A stretch of DNA of 40,731 nucleotides from an uncultured bacterium. Its GTDB lineage: Bacteria > Cyanobacteriota > Vampirovibrionia > Gastranaerophilales > Gastranaerophilaceae. Of the stretch, positions 25,342 through 35,777 are shown piece by piece. The stretch lies in the NCBI GenBank assembly GCA_902779645.1, contig CACZCH010000012.1, forward strand, positions 1 to 40,731, read 5' to 3'. How positions within the stretch are numbered: position 1 is the first letter of the stretch; every line of letters starts with the position of its first letter. A program made the position numbers and the translations under genes. The notes beneath the pieces were generated by a model that saw only the letters and a list, made by a program, of their open reading frames with translations, was not told the DNA's origin and made no database searches.

Positions 25342-26820
25342 ATGATAAAATTTTGGAAAGAACTTTCTTATGAGCGTAAATGGTTTATCGCTTTTTTAGT
25401 AATACATTTATTAGTTTGGTCTTGTATAGGTTTGATTAGAACAGTACTTCCGACGGATTCATTGGAAGGTATTTATTGGGGCTCTCTGCAAGATTTTGGA
25501 ACTCCTAAGCATCCGCCGCTTGCAGGGTGGCTTACTTATCTAACTTACATAATCTTTAAAACAGATTTTTCAATATATGTTTTGAGCCAAGCTTTTATAA
25601 TCTTAGGTTTTGTATATATTTACAAGCTTGCAAGATGTTTTTTAGACGAAAGAAAATCAATTTTGTCAGTTATATTGCTTGAAGGCTGTTGGTGTTATAC
25701 ATACGTAACGGGATATTACGGGTTTAATCCCGATGTAATTCTCTTGGGAATACTTCCTATGATGTCATACTATTTTTACAAATGTATGCATAACGGCGAG
25801 TGGTGCGATTGGATACTTTTGGGTGTTATAACAGGTTTATGCTTTTTAAATAAGTATCAAACAGCTTTAGTACTTATACCAATGGCTATTTGGGCATTTA
25901 TGTTTAAAAGAGAAGTTTATAAAAGTCCAAAATTTTATGCTTCTGTTTTAATTGCGTTTTTAATATTTTTACCTCATATTTTGTGGCTTATAAAATATGA
26001 CTTTTTCCCGTTTATGTATTTTGACGGAGAGCTTTCTTCTTCGTCTTGGCTAGTACATATAACAGCACCTTTAATGTTTGTTGTAATGCAGATAGCTGCA
26101 ATAATCGGTTCTGTTGTTTTGTATTTCTTTTTCTTTTTTGTAAGAAAAAATCATGTTAAACTTAGAGAAATTGATAATAAGCAAGATTTGTGGTTTTTCC
26201 TTCTTTTAGGATTTGGTCCGCTTCTAATCCACTTGTTAATGGGCTTTTGTGAAGGCGGGACGATGCGTCCGAGATGGGGTTTTGAGTTCTGGTATATGCT
26301 GGGAATTATGCTTTTTTATTTTATTCCATGCAAAATCGAAAAAAAAGATTTTAACTTCTTTTTATATATGGCATTGTTTGCTATGACTGTAACATTTATT
26401 GCGCTCGGTACTTTGCTTGCGGTAGAAAAAAATTACAGGAGCAGATACCCTGTACCTCAAGTATATAGTGATGTAAAATCAATCTGGGAAGAAAAGACTC
26501 ATACTCCTTTAAAGTATATGGGCGGGTATATTGAATGGACACTACCGATGGTAATATATGACAGAGAGAATTTAGTATGTCTGCTGGATACATTCGGGTA
26601 TCCTTCACCATGGATAGATGAAGAAGATTTTCAAAAATCAGGCGCATTTTTTATAGATAGAACCTTAGGAGAACTGGAAACTCATTTGAAAAAAGCTTAC
26701 CCTGAATTTCCTGAGGGTTTTGATTTTGAACCTGTTGAATACAAATTTACTTTAACAAATGCATTCAATCAGCCAAGAGAATACACAGTTTATTATTACA
26801 TTGTACCTCCAAAAAAATAA
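25342..26820 (+). CDS. GT39/ArnT-type membrane glycosyltransferase
   Basis: A 492-residue polytopic membrane protein with roughly ten or more helices. The acidic residues in PTDSLEGIYWG of the first outer loop and the adjacent PKHPPLAGWLTYL are typical of GT39 (PMT/ArnT superfamily) enzymes, which transfer a sugar from a lipid-phosphate donor on the outer face of the membrane. The C-terminal ~110 residues are soluble and outside (SRYPVPQVYSDVKSIWEEK onward). The acceptor could be lipid A, an envelope glycan or a protein and cannot be decided. The start at 25342 has AGGA 8 nt upstream; a GTG nine codons earlier lacks a site and overlaps the hairpin repeat. Confidence 0.87.
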   Translation: MIKFWKELSYERKWFIAFLVIHLLVWSCIGLIRTVLPTDSLEGIYWGSLQDFGTPKHPPLAGWLTYLTYIIFKTDFSIYVLSQAFIILGFVYIYKLARCFLDERKSILSVILLEGCWCYTYVTGYYGFNPDVILLGILPMMSYYFYKCMHNGEWCDWILLGVITGLCFLNKYQTALVLIPMAIWAFMFKREVYKSPKFYASVLIAFLIFLPHILWLIKYDFFPFMYFDGELSSSSWLVHITAPLMFVVMQIAAIIGSVVLYFFFFFVRKNHVKLREIDNKQDLWFFLLLGFGPLLIHLLMGFCEGGTMRPRWGFEFWYMLGIMLFYFIPCKIEKKDFNFFLYMALFAMTVTFIALGTLLAVEKNYRSRYPVPQVYSDVKSIWEEKTHTPLKYMGGYIEWTLPMVIYDRENLVCLLDTFGYPSPWIDEEDFQKSGAFFIDRTLGELETHLKKAYPEFPEGFDFEPVEYKFTLTNAFNQPREYTVYYYIVPPKK

Positions 26821-26888
26821 TTGTTTATCATCGAATATACAAATGCTGTGTCATTGCTGTACATGTCAAGCTCAAATACATTTACCCC

Positions 26889-26917
26889 TTGAATTTTTCG
26901 GCAATTTTTAGTAAAAT
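26889..26917 (+). promoter_or_regulatory. Promoter of clpC with a palindrome at the start point
   Basis: TTGAAT (26889-26894), 17 bases, TAAAAT (26912-26917). A perfect 14-base palindrome AAAATACGTATTTT (26926-26939) lies right at or after the expected start point and could be an operator. It does not match the CtsR consensus (GGTCAAA repeats). Confidence 0.6.
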
Positions 26918-26958
26918 TGTCTTAGAAAATACGTATTTTAAGAAGAGGAAATTTATTA

Positions 26959-29481
26959 ATGTTCGAACGTTTTACAGAAAAGGCGATTAAGGTCATTATG
27001 CTTGCGCAGGAAGAAGCGCGCAGACTTGGCCATAATTTCGTTGGTACTGAGCAGGTTTTGCTTGGTCTTATAGGTGAAGGTACAGGAATTGCCGCAAAAA
27101 CTCTTAAATCTATGGGAGTTAACCTTAAGGATGCCCGTGTCGAAGTCGAAAAGATTATCGGCAGAGGTTCAGGTTTTGTTGCGGTAGAAATACCGTTTAC
27201 CCCTAGAGCTAAGAGAGTTTTAGAGCTTTCTTGGGATGAAGCAAGACAATTAGGTCACAACTACATCGGTACTGAACACTTACTTTTAGGCTTAATCCGT
27301 GAAGGAGAAGGCGTTGCTGCTCGCGTACTTGAAAACTTAGGTGTTGACTTAAACAAAGTCAGAAGCAATGTAGTTAAGATGTTAGGCGATTCCAAACCTA
27401 CTGCCGGCTCAGGCGTAGGCAGCGGTTCAGGATCTTCATCATCTTCTTCAAGTTCTTCTGCAAGCAAGGTTAAGACACCGAGTCTTGACGAATACGGTAC
27501 AGATTTAACTCTTGCTGCATCAGAAATGAGATTAGATCCTGTTGTCGGCAGAGAAAAAGAAATTGAACGTGTTATACAAATTCTTGCAAGAAGAACAAAA
27601 AACAACCCTGTTCTTTTAGGTGAACCCGGTGTCGGTAAAACCGCAGTAGCAGAAGGTCTTGCAATAAGAATTGTAAATAATGAAGTTCCGGATATTTTGG
27701 GTGATAAGAAGATTATTCAGCTTGATATGGGCTTGTTGATTGCAGGTACTAAATACAGAGGCGAATTTGAAGAACGTCTTAAAAAGATTATGGACGAAAT
27801 CAGACAAGCAGGAAATGTTATCCTTGTAATTGATGAAATGCACACTCTTATTGGTGCAGGCGCTGCAGAAGGTGCGATTGATGCAGCTAACATCTTAAAA
27901 CCTGCTCTTTCAAGAGGCGAACTTCAAGTAATCGGTGCGACTACATCGGATGAATACAGAAAATACGTCGAAAAAGACTCTGCTCTTGAAAGACGTTTCC
28001 AGCCTGTAATTATTGAAGAACCTTCTATTGAGGACACAATCGAAATTATCAGAGGTTTGAAACCGAAATATGAAGAACACCATAACTTGAACATATCTGA
28101 TGATGCAATTATTGCAGCTGCAAAACTTTCAAGCAAATATATTAATGACAGATTCTTACCCGATAAAGCGATTGACGTAATTGATGAAGCATCTTCAAAA
28201 GTTCGTTTGAAAGTCTGTACTCTTTGCCCTGAAGGAAAAGAGCTTGATAAAGAATTGAAAGAAATAATCAAAGAAAAAGAAGATGCTATAAGAAATCAAG
28301 AGTTTGAACGTGCATCGGCTCTTCGTGACGACGAAGCTAATATGAAAGATAAAATCAGAGAAGTTTCGGAAGAATGGAGACGCAAAAACGATGCTAACAA
28401 ACCGACCGTAACGGAAGAAGACGTTGCACAAGTTATTGCAACTATGACAGGTGTTCCTGTTACTAAGTTAACTGAAGGTGAATCCGAAAGACTTATGAGA
28501 CTGGAGGAAACTCTTCACAACCGTGTAATCGGTCAATCTGATGCGGTAGTTGCAATATCTAAAGCTATAAGACGTGCAAGAGTAGGTCTAAAATCACCAA
28601 ACAGACCAATCGGAAGTTTTATCTTCTCAGGTCCGACAGGTGTTGGTAAAACAGAACTTGCAAAAGCTCTTGCTGAAGCTGTTTTTGGCAGTGAAGATAA
28701 TATGATTCGTGTAGATATGTCTGAATTTATGGAAAAACATTCTACCGCTAAACTTATAGGTTCGCCTCCGGGATACGTAGGTTATGATGACGGCGGACAT
28801 ATGTCTGAGCTTGTTAGAAAGAAACCTTATTCTGTTATTCTTTTTGACGAAATTGAAAAAGCTCACCCTGACGTATTTAACATCCTTCTTCAAATCCTTG
28901 ATGACGGACGTTTGACTGATGCTAAGGGTAAACACATTAACTTCAAGAATACAATCATAATTATGACATCAAACGTTGGTGCAAGTATGATTACAACTCA
29001 AGGTAAACTTGGTTTCTCAGCTTCTGCAGATGATGCTAAGAAAGATAAATACGAAAAACTTAAAGATACTGTTAACGAGGAACTCAAAAAAGCATTCAGA
29101 CCTGAATTCCTTAACCGTATTGATGATATTATCGTATTCTCTCACTTAAGTAAAGAAGAAATCAGACAAATCGTTGATTTGATGATGAAAGACTTATTTA
29201 AGAGACTTTCTGAAAGAGAACTTTCAATCGAAGTTACTGATGAAGTTAAAGACTATCTTGCAAAAGACGGTTATAATGAAGCATACGGTGCAAGACCGCT
29301 TCGCAGACTTATTCAGAGAAAAATCGAAGATCAGCTTGCTGAAGAAATCTTGGGTAATGCATACCAACCGGGTGATACAATTCTTTTGAAACTTGACACA
29401 TCAGAAGGTGAAGGCAAAGAGAAACTTGTTTTCGAAAGAAAAGAAGGTCACGCAAAAGAACAACCTGTTGAAGTAGGTTAA
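26959..29481 (+). CDS. clpC: ATP-dependent Clp protease ATP-binding subunit ClpC
   Basis: The HSP100 unfoldase that feeds ClpP, 840 residues. It shows two Clp-N repeats (1-145), a Gly/Ser-rich linker (~150-172), the first AAA+ module ([32 protein letters not shown]), a UVR motif in the middle domain ([20 protein letters not shown]), the second AAA+ module ([35 protein letters not shown]) and the D2-small domain. The N-terminus ([20 protein letters not shown]) is close to the cyanobacterial/plastid form, the clearest lineage clue here. The serine-rich linker is longer than I would expect. AGAGGA precedes the ATG; it has its own promoter and terminator, and no ctsR/mcsAB operon is present. Confidence 0.98.
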   Translation: MFERFTEKAIKVIMLAQEEARRLGHNFVGTEQVLLGLIGEGTGIAAKTLKSMGVNLKDARVEVEKIIGRGSGFVAVEIPFTPRAKRVLELSWDEARQLGHNYIGTEHLLLGLIREGEGVAARVLENLGVDLNKVRSNVVKMLGDSKPTAGSGVGSGSGSSSSSSSSSASKVKTPSLDEYGTDLTLAASEMRLDPVVGREKEIERVIQILARRTKNNPVLLGEPGVGKTAVAEGLAIRIVNNEVPDILGDKKIIQLDMGLLIAGTKYRGEFEERLKKIMDEIRQAGNVILVIDEMHTLIGAGAAEGAIDAANILKPALSRGELQVIGATTSDEYRKYVEKDSALERRFQPVIIEEPSIEDTIEIIRGLKPKYEEHHNLNISDDAIIAAAKLSSKYINDRFLPDKAIDVIDEASSKVRLKVCTLCPEGKELDKELKEIIKEKEDAIRNQEFERASALRDDEANMKDKIREVSEEWRRKNDANKPTVTEEDVAQVIATMTGVPVTKLTEGESERLMRLEETLHNRVIGQSDAVVAISKAIRRARVGLKSPNRPIGSFIFSGPTGVGKTELAKALAEAVFGSEDNMIRVDMSEFMEKHSTAKLIGSPPGYVGYDDGGHMSELVRKKPYSVILFDEIEKAHPDVFNILLQILDDGRLTDAKGKHINFKNTIIIMTSNVGASMITTQGKLGFSASADDAKKDKYEKLKDTVNEELKKAFRPEFLNRIDDIIVFSHLSKEEIRQIVDLMMKDLFKRLSERELSIEVTDEVKDYLAKDGYNEAYGARPLRRLIQRKIEDQLAEEILGNAYQPGDTILLKLDTSEGEGKEKLVFERKEGHAKEQPVEVG

Positions 29482-29491
29482 AATATAATTT

Positions 29492-29528
29492 AAATCGGGC
29501 GGTTTGATTTTATCAAACCGCCCGATTT
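29492..29528 (+). terminator. Terminator of clpC
   Basis: A 16-base perfect stem (AAATCGGGCGGTTTGA and its complement) with a 5-base loop, followed by T's; a strong rho-independent form. Confidence 0.88.
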
Positions 29529-29534
29529 TTATGG

Positions 29535-29540
29535 TAGAAT
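29535..29540 (+). promoter_or_regulatory. -10 hexamer before the cysteine-cluster gene, leaderless arrangement
   Basis: TAGAAT, 7 bases (GTGGATT), then ATG at 29548. No Shine-Dalgarno. Confidence 0.4.
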
Positions 29541-29547
29541 GTGGATT

Positions 29548-30189
29548 ATGCTTGACAAATATATTTTGTATCTTGAATATATGACAAATAAATTTCAAAA
29601 TTTTTTTGAAAATCAAAAGGATTACATCTGCTGTAAAAAAGGATGTGCTAAATGCTGTAAACACGCTCAGTTTCCATATTCTGAAATCGAATTTAGAATG
29701 ATTTATGAAGGTTTAAAATCACTGGATTCTGATATTCAAAGACAAGTTTTGGATAATATCGATAGAATTATTATTGAAAAACAAAAACATAATGAAGAAA
29801 AGTCAGATGAAAAATTTAGATATGACTGCCCCTTTTTGATAGATAATATTTGCTCTGTTTATATGTATAGAGGATTGATTTGCCGTTCTTTCGGGCTGAT
29901 GTCTTTTGTCCCGAATAGTGAAGAAACTCCTAAAATACCATTTTGTGCGTATGAGGGGTTAAATTATTCAAATGTATTAGATGAAGTCAAAAACAATATT
30001 TCAGATGTTAAATTTGCTGAAAGCAAGTTTGTAAAAGAACCTATGGCATATAATATTGATTATGCGACATTAATAAATGAAGAAATAGCTAAAGGGTTCG
30101 GATTTAAGTTCGGGGAAGTTAAACCTTTAATAGAGTGGTTTATTCAATGGAAAGAAGAATTAATGGAAAAATTGAATAATTTTCATTAA
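29548..30189 (+). CDS. YkgJ-family cysteine-cluster (zinc/iron-binding) protein
   Basis: A 213-residue cytoplasmic protein with the CxxxCxxCC cluster (CCKKGCAKCCKH, residues ~29-40) and further cysteines in CPFLIDNICSVYMYRGLICRSFG and PFCAYEG, the pattern of the CxxCxxCC/YkgJ family, which binds a metal or Fe-S centre. Its molecular function is not established. The start is uncertain: ATG at 29548 fits a leaderless transcript; ATG at 29539 in frame overlaps the -10 hexamer. It converges with the frameshifted gene that ends 3 bases further on. Confidence 0.8.
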   Translation: MLDKYILYLEYMTNKFQNFFENQKDYICCKKGCAKCCKHAQFPYSEIEFRMIYEGLKSLDSDIQRQVLDNIDRIIIEKQKHNEEKSDEKFRYDCPFLIDNICSVYMYRGLICRSFGLMSFVPNSEETPKIPFCAYEGLNYSNVLDEVKNNISDVKFAESKFVKEPMAYNIDYATLINEEIAKGFGFKFGEVKPLIEWFIQWKEELMEKLNNFH

Positions 30190-30192
30190 AAC

Positions 30193-31409
30193 TTAGAAAA
30201 ACATTCCCATTGCATTCGGTAATGTTTTATTAAACCCGTTTACAAAAGGTTGGAGTCTGTTATTGTAAGTTACGTGATCATTATCGACAGAAATCCATTC
30301 GTTTTTATTCAATGCATCTTGAAAACCAACCATTTTCCAATGTGTATCTGATGACTTTTCAGTCAGTATAAAGAAATTCTTATACCCTACGGTATCATTA
30401 TAATCAAGTCCTAAAGCTTTAAAATCAGGTAAATGTTTCGTTATTATGCTAATATCATTTGTCTGTTCTTTAATATTGGTGTGCTCTATATATTTGTATA
30501 TTGAAAAATTACCCTTATGATTGTAATAACAAAGGGGTGCGCTATTTCTACTGCTGTTTAATGTTAAGTAACCGTCGATTTTTGCTAATGTCCCGAGTGC
30601 AAAAGGCTCATCAAGACTTCGTTTGCAGGGAGAATCTAATTTTACAACGTATTTTTTGCTACTTGTGGTGCAAAAACGCCAAAAACATTTTTACTTGATT
30701 TGCCTTCGGTAAAATATTTGAATTTATAAACTCTATTATCTATTACAAGGTTTTCTATTTTCTTTTCAGGTTTTAATCCTATTTCCATTTTTTCTCTCAA
30801 ATAAGGAATAATTTTTTTCCAATGTTCAGCCGGGATTCGTTTCGGCAAATTTCCTATTGTAAGCTCATCATTGTTTGCTTTACTGAAATGTTTTTTCATT
30901 AAAATTTCCCCGCTCCAATCGGGCCTTATTTTTAATAATTCGGTTATGTTATGTGCGTTTTCAAATTTCTCTTCTATATATCTTCTGTAAGCTTGACAGT
31001 AGGGGCTGTCTTGGAAAAAAGTCATAATATTTTTTGAGTTAGCTCCGACTTTTTCTGTTAATTCTTTTAAAATATTTACTGCTTCTCTTGGCATTGACGA
31101 TATGCTGTCTATCAATTCATAACTTCTGTCTTTAGTATTGAGTATATGGGTTAAAAACTCATCCATTTCTTCTTTTGGAGCAGACATCTTTAAAAATGAT
31201 TTTATTGCCGGAACTCTATCATTACGGATATACCAGTTGTATTCTTCATACATTTTGGCAATGTTGGCTCCGCGAAAAGATAGCATATAATAATTTGCTG
31301 GATATATTACTTGCGAGTTTGTATGCTTTGGGCATTCTTTTATTACGCTATTCCTTTTAGCGTAATAGTTTATAGGCTTTGAATTTTGTTTTATTGGTAA
31401 TATTTTCAT
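30193..31409 (-). pseudogene. Unknown ~405-codon gene interrupted by a one-base shift in an A6 run
   Basis: The visible first ORF (31409-30642, 255 residues) ends shortly after VFGVFAPQVAKN. In the -1 frame an open reading continues with KKYVVKLDSPCKRSLDEPFA to a stop at 30193-30195, and this second part has no usable start codon. One extra A in the run (GCAAAAAATACG on the minus strand, near 30650) would join them as APQVAKKYVVKLD. So it is either a recent pseudogene, an assembly/sequencing indel, or frameshifting at the A-AAA-AAT slip site. No family recognised. The middle (FKYFTEGKSSKNVFGV, KKYVVKLD, FSIYKYIEH) faintly resembles a protein-kinase N-lobe; the DFG and HRD motifs are not clear. 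The N-terminus has no signal peptide. Confidence 0.75.
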
Positions 31410-31540
31410 GTTATTTCCTGTTTATTATTGTTAATGCTTGTGAAAATAAAATTTGTTAACAAAACACTAATATGTAACAAAAGTTTACTTAATTTTAAAT
31501 TTAAAATATAATGGTTTTAATAGGTTTTAGGGAGGATTTT

Positions 31541-32776
31541 ATGGATTTAACAAAGGTAAGAGAGATTGATTCTGATATAGCAAAATATATTGATGAAGAA
31601 CTTGAAAGACAACAAAGTACAATAGAATTAATTGCAAGTGAAAACTTCACTTCACCTGCGGTAATGCAAGCATGCGGGAGTGTTTTGACAAATAAATACG
31701 CAGAAGGTAAACCGCACAAACGTTATTATAACGGCTGCGACGTTATAGATAAGATTGAAGAACTTGCTCAAAAAAGAGCTTGTGAATTATTCGGGATGGA
31801 CCACGCTAACGTACAACCTCATTCCGGCGCACAAGCTAATATGGCGGTATTCTTTGCTCTTCTTAAACCGGGTGACAGTGTTTTAAGTATGGATTTATCA
31901 AACGGCGGCCACCTTAGCCACGGTTCACCTGTAAACTTCTCTGGCATGTATTTTAACGTAACTCAATACGGAATTGATTCAAATGGCTGTATTGATTACG
32001 ATAACGTTAGAGAACTTGCGCTTCATTGCAAACCGAAACTAATTATCTGCGGAGCAAGCAACTATTCTAAAATTATTGATTTCAAGCGCTTTAGAGAAAT
32101 AGCTGATGAAGTGGGCGCAATTTTAATGGCTGATATTGCTCACATCGCAGGACTTATTGCAGGCGGAGCACATCCTTCTCCTGCAGGATATGCTCAAATC
32201 GTTACTACAACTACACATAAAACATTGAGAGGTCCTCGCGGCGGTATCATTATGTGTGATGAAGAATACGCTGCAGCAATAGATAAAGCCGTTTTCCCGG
32301 GAATCCAAGGCGGACCTTTAGAACATATTATTGCAGGTAAAGCAGTCGCTCTCAAAGAAGCTCTTCAACCAGAGTTCAAAGAATACGCTCATCAAGTTGT
32401 AGCTAACGCTGCATCTTTGGCTCAAGGATTGTTAGATAACGGACTAGATATCGTAGGCGGTATGACAGAAAACCACCTTATGACGCTTGACCTCAGAAAA
32501 ACAGGTAAAACAGGCAAGGATATGGCTAATGTTCTCGAAAGAGTCGGTATCACAGCTAACAAAAATACTGTTCCAAACGATCCGCAAAGCCCGTTTGTTA
32601 CATCAGGTATCCGTCTTGGTGCTGCTGCTATGACAACAAGAGGATTCAGAGAAGAGGATATGAAAGAAGTTGCAAGAATTATTGCTGAAGCTATCAAAAA
32701 CTCTGATGATGATGCTAAATTGGAAGATCTAAGACAAGATTCTTTGAAACTTTGCAAAAAATATCCACTGTATTAG
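31541..32776 (+). CDS. glyA: Serine hydroxymethyltransferase
   Basis: GlyA converts serine and tetrahydrofolate to glycine and methylene-THF with pyridoxal phosphate. The 411-residue protein is full length: [13 protein letters not shown] near the N-terminus, [11 protein letters not shown], and the PLP-lysine motif [14 protein letters not shown] around residue 230. The start at 31541 is fixed by a strong AGGGAGGA four bases upstream; a 10-codon extension in the same frame runs through that site. It has its own terminator. It supplies C1 units to the folate pool handled by FolC at the other end of the window. Confidence 0.98.
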   Translation: MDLTKVREIDSDIAKYIDEELERQQSTIELIASENFTSPAVMQACGSVLTNKYAEGKPHKRYYNGCDVIDKIEELAQKRACELFGMDHANVQPHSGAQANMAVFFALLKPGDSVLSMDLSNGGHLSHGSPVNFSGMYFNVTQYGIDSNGCIDYDNVRELALHCKPKLIICGASNYSKIIDFKRFREIADEVGAILMADIAHIAGLIAGGAHPSPAGYAQIVTTTTHKTLRGPRGGIIMCDEEYAAAIDKAVFPGIQGGPLEHIIAGKAVALKEALQPEFKEYAHQVVANAASLAQGLLDNGLDIVGGMTENHLMTLDLRKTGKTGKDMANVLERVGITANKNTVPNDPQSPFVTSGIRLGAAAMTTRGFREEDMKEVARIIAEAIKNSDDDAKLEDLRQDSLKLCKKYPLY

Positions 32777-32806
32777 AGAAAAAAGATAAATATTTTATTT
32801 TAGTCT

Positions 32807-32831
32807 AAGGTGCGTTAATGTAACGCACCTT
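32807..32831 (+). terminator. Terminator of glyA
   Basis: An 11-base perfect stem (AAGGTGCGTTA and its complement) with an ATG loop and a following T-rich tract (GCTTTATTT). Confidence 0.8.
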
Positions 32832-32871
32832 GCTTTATTTAGATTGCTTTAATATAAATTCATGTTTGTTA

Positions 32872-32877
32872 TACAAT
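32872..32877 (+). promoter_or_regulatory. -10 hexamer of the WecA/TagO-like gene, leaderless arrangement
   Basis: TACAAT, 6 bases (AATTTT), then ATG at 32884; no Shine-Dalgarno. Confidence 0.5.
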
Positions 32878-32883
32878 AATTTT

Positions 32884-33954
32884 ATGATTATAAAACTAAC
32901 ACATGCACATATAATTGGAGCTTTTATTTCATACTTGATAGGTGTGTTTATTGTACCTATGGTAATTGAATTTTCTCAAAAAGAGGGGCTTGTTGACCTT
33001 CCGAATGAAAGAAAAATTCATAAAACTCCAATCTCTCGTTTGGGAGGGGTGGCTATTTGGTCAAGCGCTATGCTGACTTTTTTAGTTTTGGTTTTGTTAA
33101 GTTATTATCCATACGGAAGTTTGCTTTCCGGTATTCTCCTAGGCGGGTCTTTAATGTTCCTGCTTGGGTTAGTTGATGATATTTATAACTTAAACGCAAA
33201 ATTTAAATTATTTATACAGCTCTCTGTGGCTACAATAGTGTATCTTTTGGGAGTTCAAATAGATACAATATTCAATCCGTTTGGCGGAGGAATTTTAAAG
33301 CTCGGGCTTTTCTCCTATCCGATAACAGTATTATGGATAACAGGTATTTCTAATGCTGTCAATTTTATAGACGGTGTTGACGGGCTTGCAGGTTCTGTTA
33401 TTACAGTCAGTTCAATTACGCTTGCTCTGATTGCTGCCGCAATGAGTCCAAATCCTTCAGTAACTGCACTTATTGCGTTTATTCTTGCAGGTTCAATGCT
33501 TGCATTTTTAACATATAACTTTAATCCCGCAAAGATATTTATGGGTGACTCCGGAGCTTTGTTCTCAGGGTTTCTCCTTGCAACTCTATCAATTGCAGGA
33601 GTTATGAAGGGTGCGGCTTTAGCAGTTTTACTGCCTTTCTTGGTTCTTGCAGTACCGATTATAGATATAACGTTTTCAAGTATAAGAAGAATTATGAAAG
33701 GTAAATCTCCTTTTGTAGCTGATGCAGAGCACATCCACCACAAGCTTTTAAAAGCGGGTTTATCCCAAAAGAAAACAGTCGCTGTCTTAACATTGTTCGC
33801 AATTTGCGGAGGAGCTATTGCGACATATTTTACAGGCACATTGCAAAACTACTTCCTTTATATTGCAGTTCTGATTATTATTATGCTAATTCTCAGTTTT
33901 ATAAGCATTAAAACAAAACCGCAGGCAATTGAACCGCATTCTGAGGACGAATAA
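32884..33954 (+). CDS. Undecaprenyl-phosphate sugar-1-phosphate transferase (WecA/TagO-like, MraY superfamily)
   Basis: A 356-residue inner-membrane enzyme with about ten helices that loads a sugar-1-phosphate, usually GlcNAc-1-P, from a UDP-sugar onto undecaprenyl phosphate, starting a wall or surface glycan. Signature motifs are in order: GLVDDIYNLNAKFKLFIQL (catalytic Asp pair), NAVNFIDGVDGLAG, KIFMGDSGALFSGF, and AEHIHHKLLKAG, whose HIHH is diagnostic of WecA/TagO-type rather than MraY enzymes. Start 32884 fits a TACAAT box 6 nt upstream; an extension of 18 codons overlaps the glyA terminator. It may pair with the GT39-like enzyme and other glycosyltransferases of the genome. Confidence 0.93.
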   Translation: MIIKLTHAHIIGAFISYLIGVFIVPMVIEFSQKEGLVDLPNERKIHKTPISRLGGVAIWSSAMLTFLVLVLLSYYPYGSLLSGILLGGSLMFLLGLVDDIYNLNAKFKLFIQLSVATIVYLLGVQIDTIFNPFGGGILKLGLFSYPITVLWITGISNAVNFIDGVDGLAGSVITVSSITLALIAAAMSPNPSVTALIAFILAGSMLAFLTYNFNPAKIFMGDSGALFSGFLLATLSIAGVMKGAALAVLLPFLVLAVPIIDITFSSIRRIMKGKSPFVADAEHIHHKLLKAGLSQKKTVAVLTLFAICGGAIATYFTGTLQNYFLYIAVLIIIMLILSFISIKTKPQAIEPHSEDE

Positions 33955-33958
33955 TTAT

Positions 33959-34250
33959 TGTCATTCTGTGGGAGATATTCATTTAAGCATCTTAGTCAAG
34001 AGATACTTCGCCTTGAAAGATAATTTGGCTCAGTATGACGTGTCCCTCTGTCATTCTGATGTAAGTAACAAATATACCCGAAGAATCTTAATCAAAATTA
34101 TACGAGATACTTCGCCTTAAAAGATTATTGGCTCAGTATGACGTGTCCCTCTGTCATTCTGATGGAAGTAACAAATACACCCGAAGAATCTTAATCAAAA
34201 TTATACGAGATACTTCGCCTTGAAAGATAATTTGGCTCAGTATGACGTGT
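33959..34250. repeat. Three tandem copies of a ~100-bp palindromic repeat
   Basis: The 300-base gap between convergent genes is filled by units at about 33959-34048, 34049-34151 and 34152-34250. The second and third differ at few positions; the first is more diverged in its front half. Each unit runs TGTCATTCTGA ... CGAAGAATCTT ... GAGATACTTCG ... GCTCAGTATGAC, so outer (GTCATTCTGA/TCAGTATGAC) and inner (CGAAGAATCT/AGATACTTCG) segments pair as an imperfect long hairpin. The last copy ends 5 bases from the gatB stop. A fourth, diverged copy is at 39451-39537. No ORF is convincing. Confidence 0.85.
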
Positions 34251-34254
34251 GCTA

Positions 34255-35703
34255 TTAACCTTCCAATATCTTTCTTATTAATTCGTTAACAGTTTTCGGG
34301 TTAGCTCTTCCTTTTGTTTCTTTCATTACTTGACCGACGAAGAAACCTAAAAGATTTGTTTTACCATTTCTGTATGCTTCAATCTCCGCAGGGTGAGAGT
34401 TAACAACTTTTTCAACAATTTCTTTAATTGCACCTTCATCAGAGATTTGGCTCAAACCTTTCTTTTCAACAATTGCGGAAGCTTTTTCACCGTTAACTAT
34501 CATTTCTTCAACAAGAATTTGTTTACCGATATTGTTAGAGATTGTTCCTTTTTCTATCAAACTTATTAACTCAGCTAAGTTCTCAGGCGTTAATTTTGTT
34601 TCATTAATCTCAACTTTATTTTCCTTCAAGTAAGCTGCAATTTCACCCATAATGAAGTTTACTGCAGTCTTAGGATTAGCACCAAGCTCAAGAGTTTTGT
34701 CAAAGAACAATGCTAAAGGCATCTGTTCAACGATTACACTGGCATCATATTCGCTTAAGCCCAGACTCATATATCTTTGTCTTTTTGCTTCAGGAAGCTC
34801 CGGCATTGTTTTTCTGATATCTTCAACCCATTCTCTTGATATTTCTAAAGGCATCAAATCCGGTTCAGGGAAGTATCTGTAATCGTGAGCATCTTCTTTA
34901 CCTCTCATTGAGCGTGTTTCTTTTAAGTTATCATCCCAAAGACGTGTTTCTTGAACAACTTTCCCGCCTTCTTCAACAATTTCAATTTGTCTGTCAATTT
35001 CATATTCAATAGCTCTTTGCAAAGCTGAGAAGCTGTTTACGTTCTTAATTTCCGCTCTTGTACCAAACTTGTCTGAGCCTTTCGGCATAATAGAAATGTT
35101 TGCATCACATCTCATTGAACCTTCTTCCAAGTTACCATCGCATACACCAAGGTAACGAACGATGTTACGTAGTTCTTCCATATAGTTACGAGCTTCTTCA
35201 GAAGAGCGCATATCCGGTTCTGATACGATTTCAAGAAGCGGAGTACCGGCTCTATTTAAGTCAACTAGGGAATAAGTTGCGCCGTTAATACCTGCTGCAC
35301 CGACGTGAACAAGTTTACCTGCATCTTCTTCCAAGTGAGCTCTTGTAATACCGATTCTTTTACCTTTAACATTTAACCAGCCGTTTACACAAATCGGTTC
35401 ATCATATTGTGAAATCTGATAACCTTTAGGCAGGTCAGGGTAAAAATATTGTTTTCTGTCAAATTTGCATCTGTTAGGAATTTCGCAGTTAAGCGCTAAG
35501 CCTAACAAAATACCCATATTAACACATTCTTTATTCAAAACAGGCAAAACCCCGGGCATACCAAGTGTAATAGCACTTGTATGAGAGTTTTGTTCACTTC
35601 CGAACTCCGTTGAATCCGGTGCAAATATTTTTGATTTAGTTTTTAACTGAGCATGAACTTCAAGCCCTATAACGACTTCATATTTATCTCTTAAATTTGT
35701 CAT
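34255..35703 (-). CDS. gatB: Asp-tRNA(Asn)/Glu-tRNA(Gln) amidotransferase subunit B
   Basis: GatB is the kinase/amidotransferase core of GatCAB, which converts Glu-tRNA(Gln) to Gln-tRNA(Gln). The 482-residue protein starts [18 protein letters not shown], contains [20 protein letters not shown] and [20 protein letters not shown], and ends with the helical YqeY-like tail ([20 protein letters not shown]). It is full length. Start 35703 has GTGAGGA upstream; a 12-codon extension reaches back into the promoter-like TATTATAAG. Its presence implies indirect charging of Gln-tRNA, usual in cyanobacteria and relatives. gatA and gatC are not in the window. Confidence 0.98.
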   Translation of the reverse strand: MTNLRDKYEVVIGLEVHAQLKTKSKIFAPDSTEFGSEQNSHTSAITLGMPGVLPVLNKECVNMGILLGLALNCEIPNRCKFDRKQYFYPDLPKGYQISQYDEPICVNGWLNVKGKRIGITRAHLEEDAGKLVHVGAAGINGATYSLVDLNRAGTPLLEIVSEPDMRSSEEARNYMEELRNIVRYLGVCDGNLEEGSMRCDANISIMPKGSDKFGTRAEIKNVNSFSALQRAIEYEIDRQIEIVEEGGKVVQETRLWDDNLKETRSMRGKEDAHDYRYFPEPDLMPLEISREWVEDIRKTMPELPEAKRQRYMSLGLSEYDASVIVEQMPLALFFDKTLELGANPKTAVNFIMGEIAAYLKENKVEINETKLTPENLAELISLIEKGTISNNIGKQILVEEMIVNGEKASAIVEKKGLSQISDEGAIKEIVEKVVNSHPAEIEAYRNGKTNLLGFFVGQVMKETKGRANPKTVNELIRKILEG

Positions 35704-35777
35704 AATAATATCCTCACTTCTTATAATATGGTAGCACAAACATAAAACATATTACTAAAAGTGGGATTATTTAAGAG

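Noticed and set aside
31441..31470. TTTGTTAACAAAAC before glyA as a Rex operator
   Set aside because: The clostridial-type site needs TTGTTAA-N4-TTAACAA; here the half sites touch without a spacer, so the match is poor.
33315..33839. 174-residue minus-strand ORF opposite the WecA/TagO-like gene
   Set aside because: The plus frame carries all family motifs (DD, GDSG, HIHH); the opposite frame is its shadow.
33959..34250. Tandem repeats as a CRISPR array
   Set aside because: Units are ~100 bases with imperfect long palindromes and no unique spacers of constant length; no cas genes are present.
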